From Prochlorococcus sp. AG-409-B13 (GTDB lineage: Bacteria > Cyanobacteriota > Cyanobacteriia > PCC-6307 > Cyanobiaceae), in contig QCJM01000008.1 in the NCBI GenBank assembly GCA_003216035.1, positions 1 through 48,257 on the forward strand: a stretch of 48,257 nt of DNA, read 5' to 3'. The notes beneath the pieces were generated by a model. The model made no database searches. It saw only the letters and a list, made by a program, of their open reading frames with translations, and was not told the origin of the DNA. The stretch's first letter is position 1. Each line of letters begins with the position of its first letter. The translations under genes were made by a program, and so were the position numbers. Below, piece by piece: positions 16,504-24,942 of the stretch.

Positions 16504-17289
16504 TCACCAGTCAGGGTAAATGTCGTATTCATTTCCAGTTCGAATCTCCATAAAACCACTCAAATGTTCTTCTTGGTTGATCTTGGATGATGAAACCTTC
16601 TCAAGCCAGCGTTTAAAAAGATCGGGTCGACGACTTTTAGTTCTTATCTGCCTCTGCTGAGCCCTCCAGCTTGAGACTGCACCATGATTTCCACTTCGCA
16701 ATACCTTAGGAACTTCCATACCTCGAAAACAAGCTGGTCTTGTGTAATGAGGATGCTCAAGAAGTAAATCTGTATGACTCTCTTCTATCAGTGAAACTTG
16801 GGCACCAACCGTTCCAGGCAATAAACGAACCACTCCATTGATGATGGTCATGGCAGGCAATTCTCCCCCTGTGAGCACAAAATCACCTAGAGAGACCTCC
16901 TCATCAGCAAGAGTTCTAATTCGCTCATCAAAGCCTTCGTAATGACCACAAATGAGAATTAACTGATCATGCTGTTCAGCCCAACGATTCAAATCCTCTT
17001 GCACAAGTGGCTTCCCCTGGGGAGTGAGTAGTAAAACCCTTCTCTTGCTACAGGTAGGAATCGAATCAAAGGCAGCAAATACTGGTTCTGGCTTCAAAAC
17101 CATTCCAGCCCCACCTCCATAAGGCGCATCATCTACCTTGCAGTAGCTATCACTGGTGTAATCACGAGGGTTGTAAACGTGAAGTTCTGCGATCTTTGCA
17201 GTTAATGCCCTTCCAATAACACCTAGATCACCCATGGTTAAAAAAACCTTGGGCACCAAACTGATCACATCAAGGCGATAAGACACCAT
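16504..17289 (-). CDS. trmD: tRNA (guanine37-N1)-methyltransferase
   Basis: Methylates G37 next to the anticodon of several tRNAs with SAM, preventing frameshifting. The SPOUT-family knot is visible in DDAPYGGGAGMVLKPEP, LILICGHYEGFDERI and LGDFVLTGGELPAMTIINGVVRLLPG. SFEESH-like LIEESHTDLLLEHPHYTRPACF follows in pieces. ATG 17289 (MVSYRLDVISLVPK) is preferred to an upstream TTG. The last residues, MEIRTGNEYDIYPDW, lie beyond the normal fold and resemble the IspF N-terminus. They form copy C of the island repeat. era lies upstream on the same strand. Confidence 0.95.
   Translation of the reverse strand: MVSYRLDVISLVPKVFLTMGDLGVIGRALTAKIAELHVYNPRDYTSDSYCKVDDAPYGGGAGMVLKPEPVFAAFDSIPTCSKRRVLLLTPQGKPLVQEDLNRWAEQHDQLILICGHYEGFDERIRTLADEEVSLGDFVLTGGELPAMTIINGVVRLLPGTVGAQVSLIEESHTDLLLEHPHYTRPACFRGMEVPKVLRSGNHGAVSSWRAQQRQIRTKSRRPDLFKRWLEKVSSSKINQEEHLSGFMEIRTGNEYDIYPDW
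16507..16545 (-). repeat. Island-flanking repeat, copy C (trmD tail)
   Basis: The end of trmD matches copy B from the Trp codon onward: 25 of 30 bases agree over 16507-16536, then similarity fades over the next ten. The reading frame (R-x-G-N-x-Y-D-I) is the same in all three copies. Confidence 0.75.
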
Positions 17290-17438
17290 AAGGTTCAAAT
17301 CAACTAATAAGAGTCAAATAAATATCATGAAAAACAGCCCTTATTAAAAGGTGTTTTCTGTTCTATTAGTTAAACGCATGAAGATAGAAAATTAGTCATC
17401 TTTAAATTCTCATAATCAACCCATTTAAGACAACTCAT

Positions 17439-18383
17439 TCAATTACCCTCATAACCCAACTCTGCCAATCTTGCAGGCTTGCTTCTCCAATCAGGAACTA
17501 CCTTTACAAAAAGTTCAAGGTAAACAGGGCCTTCAATCAAGGCCTGCATTTGAAGCCTCGCACCCTGACCAATAGTCTTCAACATAGATCCACCCTTGCC
17601 TATCAAGATAGCTTTCTGACTTTTTCTTTCCACCAAAACCGTTGCTAGTACTGCCGTACGAACATTGGCGTTCAGTTTTCTAGCGTCCGAATGCATCTCT
17701 TCGAGACGATCAACCTTCACCGCCACGCTATGAGGGACCTCCTCCCGTGTATGCATCAAAACCTGTTCCCTTATCAATTCAGCCAACAGAATCCGCTCAG
17801 GTTGATCACAAATCATTCTCTGCGGATAAAGCTGAGGACCAAGGGGCAAATTGATTTCCAGAGCCGCAATCAAATCAATGCAACCTTCACCAGTCTTTGC
17901 GCTGCAACGGTGAATAGGCCAAGGAAAATCCTTAAATAAGCTTTTATAAGCGCCTTCTATACTTTCACGATCCTCTTCTTGTACAAGATCCCACTTATTC
18001 AAAACCACTAATACAGGAATCTGTTGTCGCTCTAGTAATTTCACGATAAAAGCATCTCCTTTCCCAGGAGGACAACAACCTTCAAGTAAAAGCAGCACAA
18101 TATCTACCTCCCCAATTGCAGATCTTGCACTCTTAACGAGACGTTCTCCCAACAAATGATGGGGTTTGTGAATCCCAGGAGTGTCTACCATCACCAATTG
18201 AGCCTTAGGAGTAGTCAAAATTGCTCTCAAACGATTCCTCGTGGTTTGCGCCACAGGTGAAGTAATTGCGACCTTCTCTCCAACTAGTTCATTAATCAAG
18301 CTGGACTTTCCCACATTCGGTCTTCCAATTAATGCGATAAAGCCTGACCGATACCCCTTCGCATTTAACTCAAGTTTCGACAT
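17439..18383 (-). CDS. era: GTPase Era
   Basis: Ribosome-assembly GTPase acting on 16S rRNA. GTPase motifs are clear: G1 IGRPNVGKS, the G2 region SPVAQTTRNRLRAIL, G3 VDTPGIHKP and G4 LNKWD. The KH RNA-binding domain at the end contains VERKSQKAILIGKGGSMLKT and the conserved FVKV.PDWR. ATG 18383 (MSKLELNAKGYRSGFIALIG) gives a normal 314-residue protein. ATG 18404 is an alternative. The frame stays open to 18467 but would overlap the divergent gene at 18434. Confidence 0.95.
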   Translation of the reverse strand: MSKLELNAKGYRSGFIALIGRPNVGKSSLINELVGEKVAITSPVAQTTRNRLRAILTTPKAQLVMVDTPGIHKPHHLLGERLVKSARSAIGEVDIVLLLLEGCCPPGKGDAFIVKLLERQQIPVLVVLNKWDLVQEEDRESIEGAYKSLFKDFPWPIHRCSAKTGEGCIDLIAALEINLPLGPQLYPQRMICDQPERILLAELIREQVLMHTREEVPHSVAVKVDRLEEMHSDARKLNANVRTAVLATVLVERKSQKAILIGKGGSMLKTIGQGARLQMQALIEGPVYLELFVKVVPDWRSKPARLAELGYEGN

Positions 18384-18433
18384 GATCTCTAAGGGATTCC
18401 CCATAAGCCTTACGCTAAAAATGCCTCCAAGCC

Positions 18434-18952
18434 ATGAGTACAGAAACACCAAGTTTTGAAGAAGCAATGAACATCTCCATGCATTGGTGTAATGCTTGGG
18501 AGAATGGTGAGCTTAGTGACGAAGTTCTTGCAGATAGGGTCGCTAAGCTTTTAAACACCAAATATGGATTGCGTGGATTTTTCGTAACAACCTTAGCTAG
18601 CGACTGTCCGCTTCTTGATCGTCTTCCTGATGCTCTAATGATGGAATTAAGGTCAGGTGGAGAAAAGGTTATAGATATTACTGTTCGTAATCTGGCCATG
18701 AGTACAGCTATGGCAGTAGTTCATTCAAGGAATTCAAACAAGGTCCTACAAATAACTTCAGAGAGGATCACTGCAAGATGCATAGAAATTTTACGCTTAC
18801 TAGAGCCAAATGCTGTCAAAAAAAGGTTGGAAACACTTTTAAGTGCAACAAATGGAAAAGGCGAAGATGATATTCTTTTCCTTCAAAAATGGAAATATGA
18901 CCATGTTCAAAAACTTGCTATAGCTAAAAGCATAAAATCAGTTGCAAACTAG
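18434..18952 (+). CDS. Conserved hypothetical protein (172 aa)
   Basis: A soluble, mostly helical protein: MSTETPSFEEAMNISMHWCN at the start, then ELSDEVLADRVAKLLNT, GLRGFFVTTLASDCPLLDRL, and a long C-terminal helix region with RCIEILRLLEP. I think it is conserved in cyanobacteria but cannot name a family. It is the only plus-strand gene in a long minus-strand block, is divergent from era and is followed by a strong terminator. It is therefore a monocistronic unit. Confidence 0.8.
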   Translation: MSTETPSFEEAMNISMHWCNAWENGELSDEVLADRVAKLLNTKYGLRGFFVTTLASDCPLLDRLPDALMMELRSGGEKVIDITVRNLAMSTAMAVVHSRNSNKVLQITSERITARCIEILRLLEPNAVKKRLETLLSATNGKGEDDILFLQKWKYDHVQKLAIAKSIKSVAN

Positions 18953-18964
18953 ATTATTTAAAAT

Positions 18965-18992
18965 AAAAAAAGGGGCGCTTTGCCCCTTTTTT
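18965..18992. terminator. Bidirectional intrinsic terminator
   Basis: A-run, GGGGC (18972-18976), 5-base loop, GCCCC (18982-18986), T-run. The A/T flanks also pair, so it works in both directions. It serves the 172-aa gene on the plus strand and the BI-1 gene, which ends at 19031 on the minus strand. Confidence 0.9.
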
Positions 18993-19030
18993 AAATAAAG
19001 TTTTGATCAAACCTAATCTCTAGCAAATAA

Positions 19031-19768
19031 TCAATCTCTTCGTCCCCCACCTTGCAAAGCAATCATTAAGCGAAGAATAAAGATAAACAAATTAATATAT
19101 GTCAAATACATACCAAGTGCTCCTGCTAAGTATTGATCATCCCTATAGGTCCTTGGCATTGTATAGAAATCAACAAAAGACATGCCAACAAAAAGAACAG
19201 TCCCAAAACCAGCAATCATCAGCTCAAAGCCACTGCCCCCAAACATCCCTGGAGCGAAAAGACCACCAACTATCTGGACAAGCATCGCAATTATCAAACC
19301 AACCAAACCCAGGCCAACCACTCCACTAAGGGCCTGCCCAACACTGTCGCTCATACGACGTCCTACTACTGAAGCAATAGCGAAAGTTATTCCTGTAGCT
19401 AAAGCCGCCGTACCAACAGCCCCCATTCCAGCTGATCCAATAGCTATAGCCACTATTCCGCTAAGGGTATATCCAGTAATCAAGCTATAAGCGCTCAACA
19501 GTGGTAGGGCAGTACTGTTATTTGCCTTCAATGCAACATTCTGTGCAACGAAAAACAAAATGAAGTTGCCAATAAGAGCTACCCAAAAAAGTGGCATGAA
19601 TAGCCCTGGGTTGGTTACCTGGAGTGACAATCCTCCAATTACTCCACCAGCAGTAAGGACCATCCCCCCACCGACATAAGGGAGAGCCTTGTTTACTACG
19701 TTTGGGCCCACCAATGAGCTTGTTTGAGCCTCACGGATGGCCTGTTGAAAATTGCTACTTGCTGGCAT
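19031..19768 (-). CDS. Bax inhibitor-1 / YccA family membrane protein
   Basis: A 245-residue protein with about seven hydrophobic segments spread along its length. Family marks are SLITGYTLSGIVA-like in the third to fourth helices, FVGMSFVDFYTM, and the C-terminal ALGMYLTYINLFIFILRLM. Bacterial members of this UPF0005/TMBIM group are linked to membrane stress and proton/calcium leak, with no settled role in cyanobacteria. The start at MPASSNFQQAI (19768) is preferred over a non-ATG codon five residues earlier. Confidence 0.88.
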   Translation of the reverse strand: MPASSNFQQAIREAQTSSLVGPNVVNKALPYVGGGMVLTAGGVIGGLSLQVTNPGLFMPLFWVALIGNFILFFVAQNVALKANNSTALPLLSAYSLITGYTLSGIVAIAIGSAGMGAVGTAALATGITFAIASVVGRRMSDSVGQALSGVVGLGLVGLIIAMLVQIVGGLFAPGMFGGSGFELMIAGFGTVLFVGMSFVDFYTMPRTYRDDQYLAGALGMYLTYINLFIFILRLMIALQGGGRRD

Positions 19769-19847
19769 AACTAACCAGATCATTTAACTAAGACACTCTG
19801 ACACTTAAAAAAAAATATTGCTCAAATAATTCGTGCGGATGTCCCTA

Positions 19848-20816
19848 TCAAATTCCTCTCCGGGCATAAGCATCGACTATTCGCTGCACAAGAGGATGCC
19901 TAACGACATCTGAAGAAGTCAATCTACATACTGCTACGCCTTCTACAGGCTCTAATAACTGAGTGGCTTCAACCAATCCACTTAATTGGCCATGTGGCAA
20001 ATCGACTTGAGTTTCATCACCTGTCACAACTAATCTTGACCTTTCCCCCAATCTTGTTAGGACCATTCTCATCTGGGCAGAAGTTGTATTTTGCGCTTCA
20101 TCAAGTATCACAAATGCCTCTTCCAAGGTTCTACCACGCATGTAGGCAAGAGGCGCAACTTCAATAACGCCCTTTTCAAGCAAAGTCGTTGTTTTATCAG
20201 GTCCTAACAGTGCATGTAGTGCGTCATAGAGGGGTCGAAGGTATGGATCAACCTTTTGCTGCAAATCACCAGGAAGGAAACCTAACCTTTCCCCTGCTTC
20301 TACCGCAGGGCGAGTAAGAACAAGACGTTCAACCTTGCGCTCAGTCAGCATTCGCACCGCCAGAACAGTTGCCAAGAAAGTTTTTCCAGTACCTGCAGGT
20401 CCAAGAACGAAAGTAAGATCATTTTTTTCCATCGCTTCTACAAAGGCCTTCTGGCGCAATGTTCTTGGTCTTAAAAGTTTGCCCTGTTGACTACGTGCAA
20501 TCACCTGATTCGCCAATTCAGCATGATCTTTCTTTCGGCCAGCATCCAGAGCATTAAGAGCTACTTGCAAATCAACAGCAGAAACAATCTGACCTACTTG
20601 CCATATAGGCCTCATTAGCTCTACCAATGCTGCTGCTCTTTCCAATTGAGTGGGCCTGCCATGTATCTCCAACTGAAGGCCTCTCATTACCAAAGAAGCT
20701 CCTGTAAGGGCTTCTAGCTGCTGCAAGGTTTTATGACCATCGCCTGAAAGTGCAACTGCCGAATCAGAGTCAGGAAGATCTATTAAGAAGCGACCATTGT
20801 TGGTAACTTCATTCAT
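19848..20816 (-). CDS. PhoH-like P-loop ATPase
   Basis: PhoH family (PhoL/YbeZ type), an ATPase linked to RNA metabolism and ribosome maturation. The N-terminal region (residues about 15-90) resembles a KH-like module with the GRPTQLERAAALVELM helix. Walker A is VLGPAGTGKTFLA near 137-148. RPAVEAGERLGFLPGDLQQK is family specific, and Walker B is FVILDEAQNTT. The length of 322 residues is standard. It starts 6 bases after the rpsP stop, so the two are cotranscribed. Many genomes place this gene near era and ybeY. Confidence 0.93.
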   Translation of the reverse strand: MNEVTNNGRFLIDLPDSDSAVALSGDGHKTLQQLEALTGASLVMRGLQLEIHGRPTQLERAAALVELMRPIWQVGQIVSAVDLQVALNALDAGRKKDHAELANQVIARSQQGKLLRPRTLRQKAFVEAMEKNDLTFVLGPAGTGKTFLATVLAVRMLTERKVERLVLTRPAVEAGERLGFLPGDLQQKVDPYLRPLYDALHALLGPDKTTTLLEKGVIEVAPLAYMRGRTLEEAFVILDEAQNTTSAQMRMVLTRLGERSRLVVTGDETQVDLPHGQLSGLVEATQLLEPVEGVAVCRLTSSDVVRHPLVQRIVDAYARRGI

Positions 20817-20822
20817 TAAAGA

Positions 20823-21200
20823 TCATTCCCCTGTTGACTCTGAAGCTGAACCTTCAGCTTCCTTAGTCTTTTCCTCTGAGGATTTCTGTGAAGCCTTCTT
20901 TGTAGCTGCTTTGCGAGCCGCTTCCTGCTTAGCTTTTCCTACTATTTCAGCTGGACGCACTTTTTTTTCTATTAACCCTCCCTTTTCAAGTAAAGAGCGA
21001 ACTGCATCTGTAGGTTGAGCTCCCTGACTAAGCCTTACACGCAATGCTTCTGTATCTAATCTCGTCTCTTTAGTACGAGGATTATAAAATCCTAATTCTT
21101 GGAGTGGGCGTCCATCTCGTCTAGAGGTGCTATTGCAGGCCACTAAACGGAAACTAGCTTCTCGCTTTTTACCGAACCGCTTCAGGCGAAGCTTGATCAT
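20823..21200 (-). CDS. rpsP: 30S ribosomal protein S16
   Basis: Core S16 residues 1-80: [20 protein letters not shown], then [15 protein letters not shown] and [13 protein letters not shown]. The C-terminal tail (residues about 83-125) is a low-complexity Lys/Ala/Ser/Glu extension, common in marine picocyanobacteria. It lies between ffh and the PhoH gene, matching the widespread ffh-rpsP-trmD neighbourhood. Confidence 0.97.
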   Translation of the reverse strand: MIKLRLKRFGKKREASFRLVACNSTSRRDGRPLQELGFYNPRTKETRLDTEALRVRLSQGAQPTDAVRSLLEKGGLIEKKVRPAEIVGKAKQEAARKAATKKASQKSSEEKTKEAEGSASESTGE

Positions 21201-21290
21201 CGTCGCTTAATTTTTTAAAGGTGGGTGTTTTTATAAGGCAAGAATGTAAACAACACACTTACCCAGAAGACACCATAACCTGTTGAGGGG

Positions 21291-22742
21291 TTATAGGTCT
21301 CCAAACCCTTTCTTTTTCTTGGAAGGCCGCTGACGTCTTGAAGGAGCACCAGAACCTTTTCCACCTCTTCCATTATTAACTCCACCCATACCGGGCATAC
21401 CGGGCATACCGGGCATACCGGGCATACCGGGCATACCGGGCATACCTCCACTAGACATCTGCTTCATAAAACCACGCATTTTCTGAAAATCAGCCAAAAC
21501 CTTCTCTACGTCAGCTGAAGAATGACCACTCCCTAAAGCAACTCTCCTACGACGAGATGGTTGGGCAGCGAGCAACTCAGGTTGAGATCGTTCGTCATCC
21601 GTCATTGACCCAATCATCGCTTCAATCCTTCGGAGTTGCTCCTCTCCACTCTTCAACATTCCATCGTCAAGCTTATTCATCCCAGGGATCATCTTCATAA
21701 GGCCTCCTAAGGACCCCATACGTTTAATAAGCCTCATTTGCTTAACAAAATCTGAAAAATCAAAAGTCGCATCCTGCAATTTCTTTTGCATTAACTCAGC
21801 ATCTGCAACCTCAACTTCTTTCTGAGCCTTTTCAACCAAAGTGAGCACATCACCCATTCCAAGGATGCGACTTGCCATCCTCTCTGGGTGAAAAGGCTGC
21901 AATGCTTCAACCTTTTCACCTGTACCAATGAACTTGATGGGTTGACCACTAACTTTGCGAATAGATAGTGCAGCTCCACCTCTTGAATCACCATCAAGCT
22001 TGGTAAGTACAGCTCCTGTTATTCCAACCTTTTCATGAAATGCTCTAGTGAGATCAGCCGCTTCCTGGCCGATCATTGAGTCAACTACAAGTAATACTTC
22101 AGTAGGTTCAACCGCAGCACGAATTCGAACCATTTCATCCATCATTTCGTTATCAATCTGAAGTCGTCCAGCCGTATCTACCAATACGGTGTCAATTTCT
22201 TCTTCTCGAGCTTTAGTTAACCCAGCGGATGCAATTTCTTCAGGCCTTACATCAGTTCCCAAACTAAAAACCTCAACACCTATCTCAGATCCCAACGTCC
22301 GCAGCTGATCAATTGCAGCAGGTCTATAAGTATCAGCAGCAACCATCAAAGTTTTTCTTCCCTGCTCCTTGAGATGCAGTCCAAGCTTTGCAGTTGCAGT
22401 GGTTTTACCAGCTCCCTGAAGACCAGCCATAAGAATTACTGTTGGCTCTCCTTTCTTATTTGCCAAGGGCGCATTCGCCCCTCCCATTACTTCAACCAAT
22501 TGTTCGTGAACAATCTGTATAAATTTCTGCCCGGGGTTTACGCCACGAACAACCTCCGCTCCAATAGCTTTTTGGCGAACTTCTTCTACAAACTCTTTTA
22601 CAACGGTCAAGCTAACGTCAGCCTCTAACAATGCACGACGAACCTGAGTCAAAGCCAAATCAACATTTGACTCACTTATCTTGTTGTCTCCCCTTAAACC
22701 CTTTACCGCATCTTCAAATCGTGCTGAAAGCTCATCAAACAT
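21291..22742 (-). CDS. ffh: Signal recognition particle protein Ffh
   Basis: The 54-kDa GTPase that, with 4.5S RNA, delivers nascent membrane proteins to FtsY. The N helical domain is followed by the G domain, with LQGAGKTTATAKL, VDTAGRLQ, TKLDGDSRGGAALS and FIGTGEKVEAL. The methionine-rich M domain has RIKRMGSLGGLMKMIPG-type residues. The C-terminus carries seven closely spaced Met in a GMPGMP tract (residues about 432-453), then a basic tail RRQRPSKKKKGFGDL. At 483 residues it is normal. Confidence 0.97.
   Translation of the reverse strand: MFDELSARFEDAVKGLRGDNKISESNVDLALTQVRRALLEADVSLTVVKEFVEEVRQKAIGAEVVRGVNPGQKFIQIVHEQLVEVMGGANAPLANKKGEPTVILMAGLQGAGKTTATAKLGLHLKEQGRKTLMVAADTYRPAAIDQLRTLGSEIGVEVFSLGTDVRPEEIASAGLTKAREEEIDTVLVDTAGRLQIDNEMMDEMVRIRAAVEPTEVLLVVDSMIGQEAADLTRAFHEKVGITGAVLTKLDGDSRGGAALSIRKVSGQPIKFIGTGEKVEALQPFHPERMASRILGMGDVLTLVEKAQKEVEVADAELMQKKLQDATFDFSDFVKQMRLIKRMGSLGGLMKMIPGMNKLDDGMLKSGEEQLRRIEAMIGSMTDDERSQPELLAAQPSRRRRVALGSGHSSADVEKVLADFQKMRGFMKQMSSGGMPGMPGMPGMPGMPGMPGMGGVNNGRGGKGSGAPSRRQRPSKKKKGFGDL
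21391..21444. repeat. 9-base tandem repeat within ffh (six copies)
   Basis: CCGGGCATA is repeated exactly six times, encoding PGM units of the Ffh M-domain tail on the minus strand. The perfect identity of the copies, including third positions, points to recent slippage and probable length variation between strains. Confidence 0.9.
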
Positions 22743-22783
22743 GGAGGTGCCAGAACAAGTTGGAACTAATGGTAAAAAACTTA

Positions 22784-24841
22784 TTACCTTTTTCTTGATT
22801 TAGCTGAATCACTACCACTTATGTAGTCAACCAACTGCCAAAGCTCACCCTCCCGTCCAAGAATATAAGTCACAGTCAGACTTGGAATTGTTGTCTCTGA
22901 AATTGAAGATCCAGAAGCAGATAATCTTTTTTCCATATAAGCTATTTTCGTTTTCGCCTCAATTCTCTTGGGAGTCTGGGCTACCAACTTCAGCGAAGTG
23001 ATAGTTGCATAGATCTTCTGAATCTGCCCAGATTTCGAGTCCTTAGCCCGTTCTTCTTGAACTCGCTTGACGAGACTTTCTCTTGCCACAGTTTGAAGTG
23101 CCTTAGTATTTCCACCAGAAAGAACTACTGCCTTACTCTTCAACCAAGTTCCAATCAAGGCACGAATCTGCTCCTCACTAGGTTTTTGTACAATTAATGG
23201 TTCTACTTCCAATATATTGTTAGTAGGATTTTTTTTCTTCTCTTGATTAATTAATTGGACCGACTCCTCAGAGTCAGAGGGTTTTAACTTCTCAGCTGAA
23301 CTTGTTTTTCCTACAACAGCATCAATAGGAGTCTTAATTCGATTATTGATCAGATTCAAAACCGTTCCAATGACAATCAGGAGAGCAACAAGAGTTGAAG
23401 TAATTAAGAAAGACCTGTTTGAGATAACAAAGTTTTTTAACGACTTAATCTGAAAAGAAGTTAAACCAAGAGAACTACCAAAAGAAGAATCTTCATCTAT
23501 ATAATCTTCGTCTTCTTTAGCCGATTCAACTTCCAACTGTTCGTTGTCTTCCGATGATGTTAATTCCGGTTCATCAAAACTAGTTACTTCCAAGGATGAC
23601 TCTTCCGAAGAATTGGCCACAGAGAAAGAAGATAAAAAAGAGAAGCCTGCCTTTGCAATACCTCTAGCACCTTTTCTATCAAGATTTTCTATAAAAGACT
23701 GAACATCTCTATCTGCAAACCAGGCTTCAAGGTCAACCTCTTCCGAATCAACATCCCTATAGCCAGGGAGTACATCTTTTCTCAACCAATCTCTGCAATA
23801 AGCACACAGGGCTGCGAGAAGATCTCCAGGATAATTATCCAACCAATCATTCAGGCCCTCATCAGTGCTTGCAAGAAACTCTTCTTTTGCTTGTTGAACA
23901 TCAGCAAGCAAAAGGTCCATACAACCTAGAAGTGGTAGTTTATCTAACCCTTGAAGATTTAAACTCTTTAAATACTTTCTTGCAGAATGAATTCTTTCAG
24001 GTTTTCTCCTGGAAAAACCAGCTGCAACCAAAGCCATTACTGATAAGAATCCAGCATCTAGCGAACCACCTTTATGCCAGCTAATAAAAAGATCAGATTG
24101 TTCTTGAACAGTTAAGAATTTTCTGATCTGCTGGAAGAAACGCTCAAATTCAGTTTGCTCTAACCCTTCAATAATCTTAGAAAGATTCCTTCCTTCAAGC
24201 CCTCCCCTCTTTGTAACAAAACCATCGAGCATACGGAGTCCTTCCTCATGAGAAACCTGATCCCCAAGGTCTCTACTAACCAAATCAAGTATCCGATATG
24301 GAGTTAAAGCGTCTAGATCTTTTTCAAGATTTGACCGTTCATCAGCAAGCTTGCCCATCCTTTGCAACAACTGAACGCCTTCTTGCAGCAACAAAGCAGA
24401 GGATTCGTAATGTCGCTGCTCTTGCTCTTGCAGAGCTGCGGCTCTGCAAGACAAAGCAGCCAAAAGAGTCAAGTCAGCCTCTCTACTGCTACCCAGAGCT
24501 GGTGCTCGTGGAGGCTGCAAAGTCTTACAAGCAAGCCTAAAAGCTTCTAAAGCCGAGTCAGCCTCCCAAAGGAGGATCAAGCCAGCTACCTCTCTATTTG
24601 AAGAGATTTCAAGCCCTGATGCACCACTTAACAATGCAGCCTCATACTCCTGGCGAAGTGAAGAATCAGTCAACAAATCAGCGGAGAGTCGCAACAACTC
24701 AGCCCTCTGAATCAAAGCTTCATGCGTAAACCCTTGGTCAGGTGGATGATCTAAGCGCACTTGCAAGTTCCGAAGAACAGCTTCAGCTTCCACTGATGGG
24801 CTTACACCTAATAAGCGAAAATGATCTATAGGAAGTTCCAA
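22784..24841 (-). CDS. zipN: Cell-division protein ZipN/Ftn2 (ARC6 homologue)
   Basis: The cyanobacterial FtsZ-ring organiser. It begins with a J-like module (LPIDHFRLLGVSPSVEAEAV, then LRQEYEAAL near residue 65), and a long helical region follows to about 420. An acidic low-complexity linker (about 420-470) leads to one transmembrane helix (SFLITSTLVALLIVIGTVL, near 483-501). The C-terminal IMS/DUF4101 domain starts around LIGTWLKSKAVVLSGG and ends WQLVDYISG. At 685 residues it fits Ftn2. The TTG at 24841 is the best start, as the J-like segment begins there. The gene is divergent from pdhA. Confidence 0.9.
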   Translation of the reverse strand: MELPIDHFRLLGVSPSVEAEAVLRNLQVRLDHPPDQGFTHEALIQRAELLRLSADLLTDSSLRQEYEAALLSGASGLEISSNREVAGLILLWEADSALEAFRLACKTLQPPRAPALGSSREADLTLLAALSCRAAALQEQEQRHYESSALLLQEGVQLLQRMGKLADERSNLEKDLDALTPYRILDLVSRDLGDQVSHEEGLRMLDGFVTKRGGLEGRNLSKIIEGLEQTEFERFFQQIRKFLTVQEQSDLFISWHKGGSLDAGFLSVMALVAAGFSRRKPERIHSARKYLKSLNLQGLDKLPLLGCMDLLLADVQQAKEEFLASTDEGLNDWLDNYPGDLLAALCAYCRDWLRKDVLPGYRDVDSEEVDLEAWFADRDVQSFIENLDRKGARGIAKAGFSFLSSFSVANSSEESSLEVTSFDEPELTSSEDNEQLEVESAKEDEDYIDEDSSFGSSLGLTSFQIKSLKNFVISNRSFLITSTLVALLIVIGTVLNLINNRIKTPIDAVVGKTSSAEKLKPSDSEESVQLINQEKKKNPTNNILEVEPLIVQKPSEEQIRALIGTWLKSKAVVLSGGNTKALQTVARESLVKRVQEERAKDSKSGQIQKIYATITSLKLVAQTPKRIEAKTKIAYMEKRLSASGSSISETTIPSLTVTYILGREGELWQLVDYISGSDSAKSRKR

Positions 24842-24942
24842 ATGCTGCTAAGCCATTGGGATAAAACTCTAGGCATTGGAAGGGGTTTTGCCTATTCTTC
24901 TTCCACAGGCCATTACAGTCGTATACAGCGACAGTCGTTGAC

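Noticed and set aside
18384-18467. Longer N-terminus of Era
   Set aside because: It would overlap the divergent 172-residue gene, and the G1 motif is normally about 15-25 residues from the start.
21215-21451. Frame encoding repeated Cys-Pro-Val units (CPVCPVCPV)
   Set aside because: It is another frame across the ffh nine-base repeat. The pattern comes from the repeat and the ffh frame is clearly the coding one.
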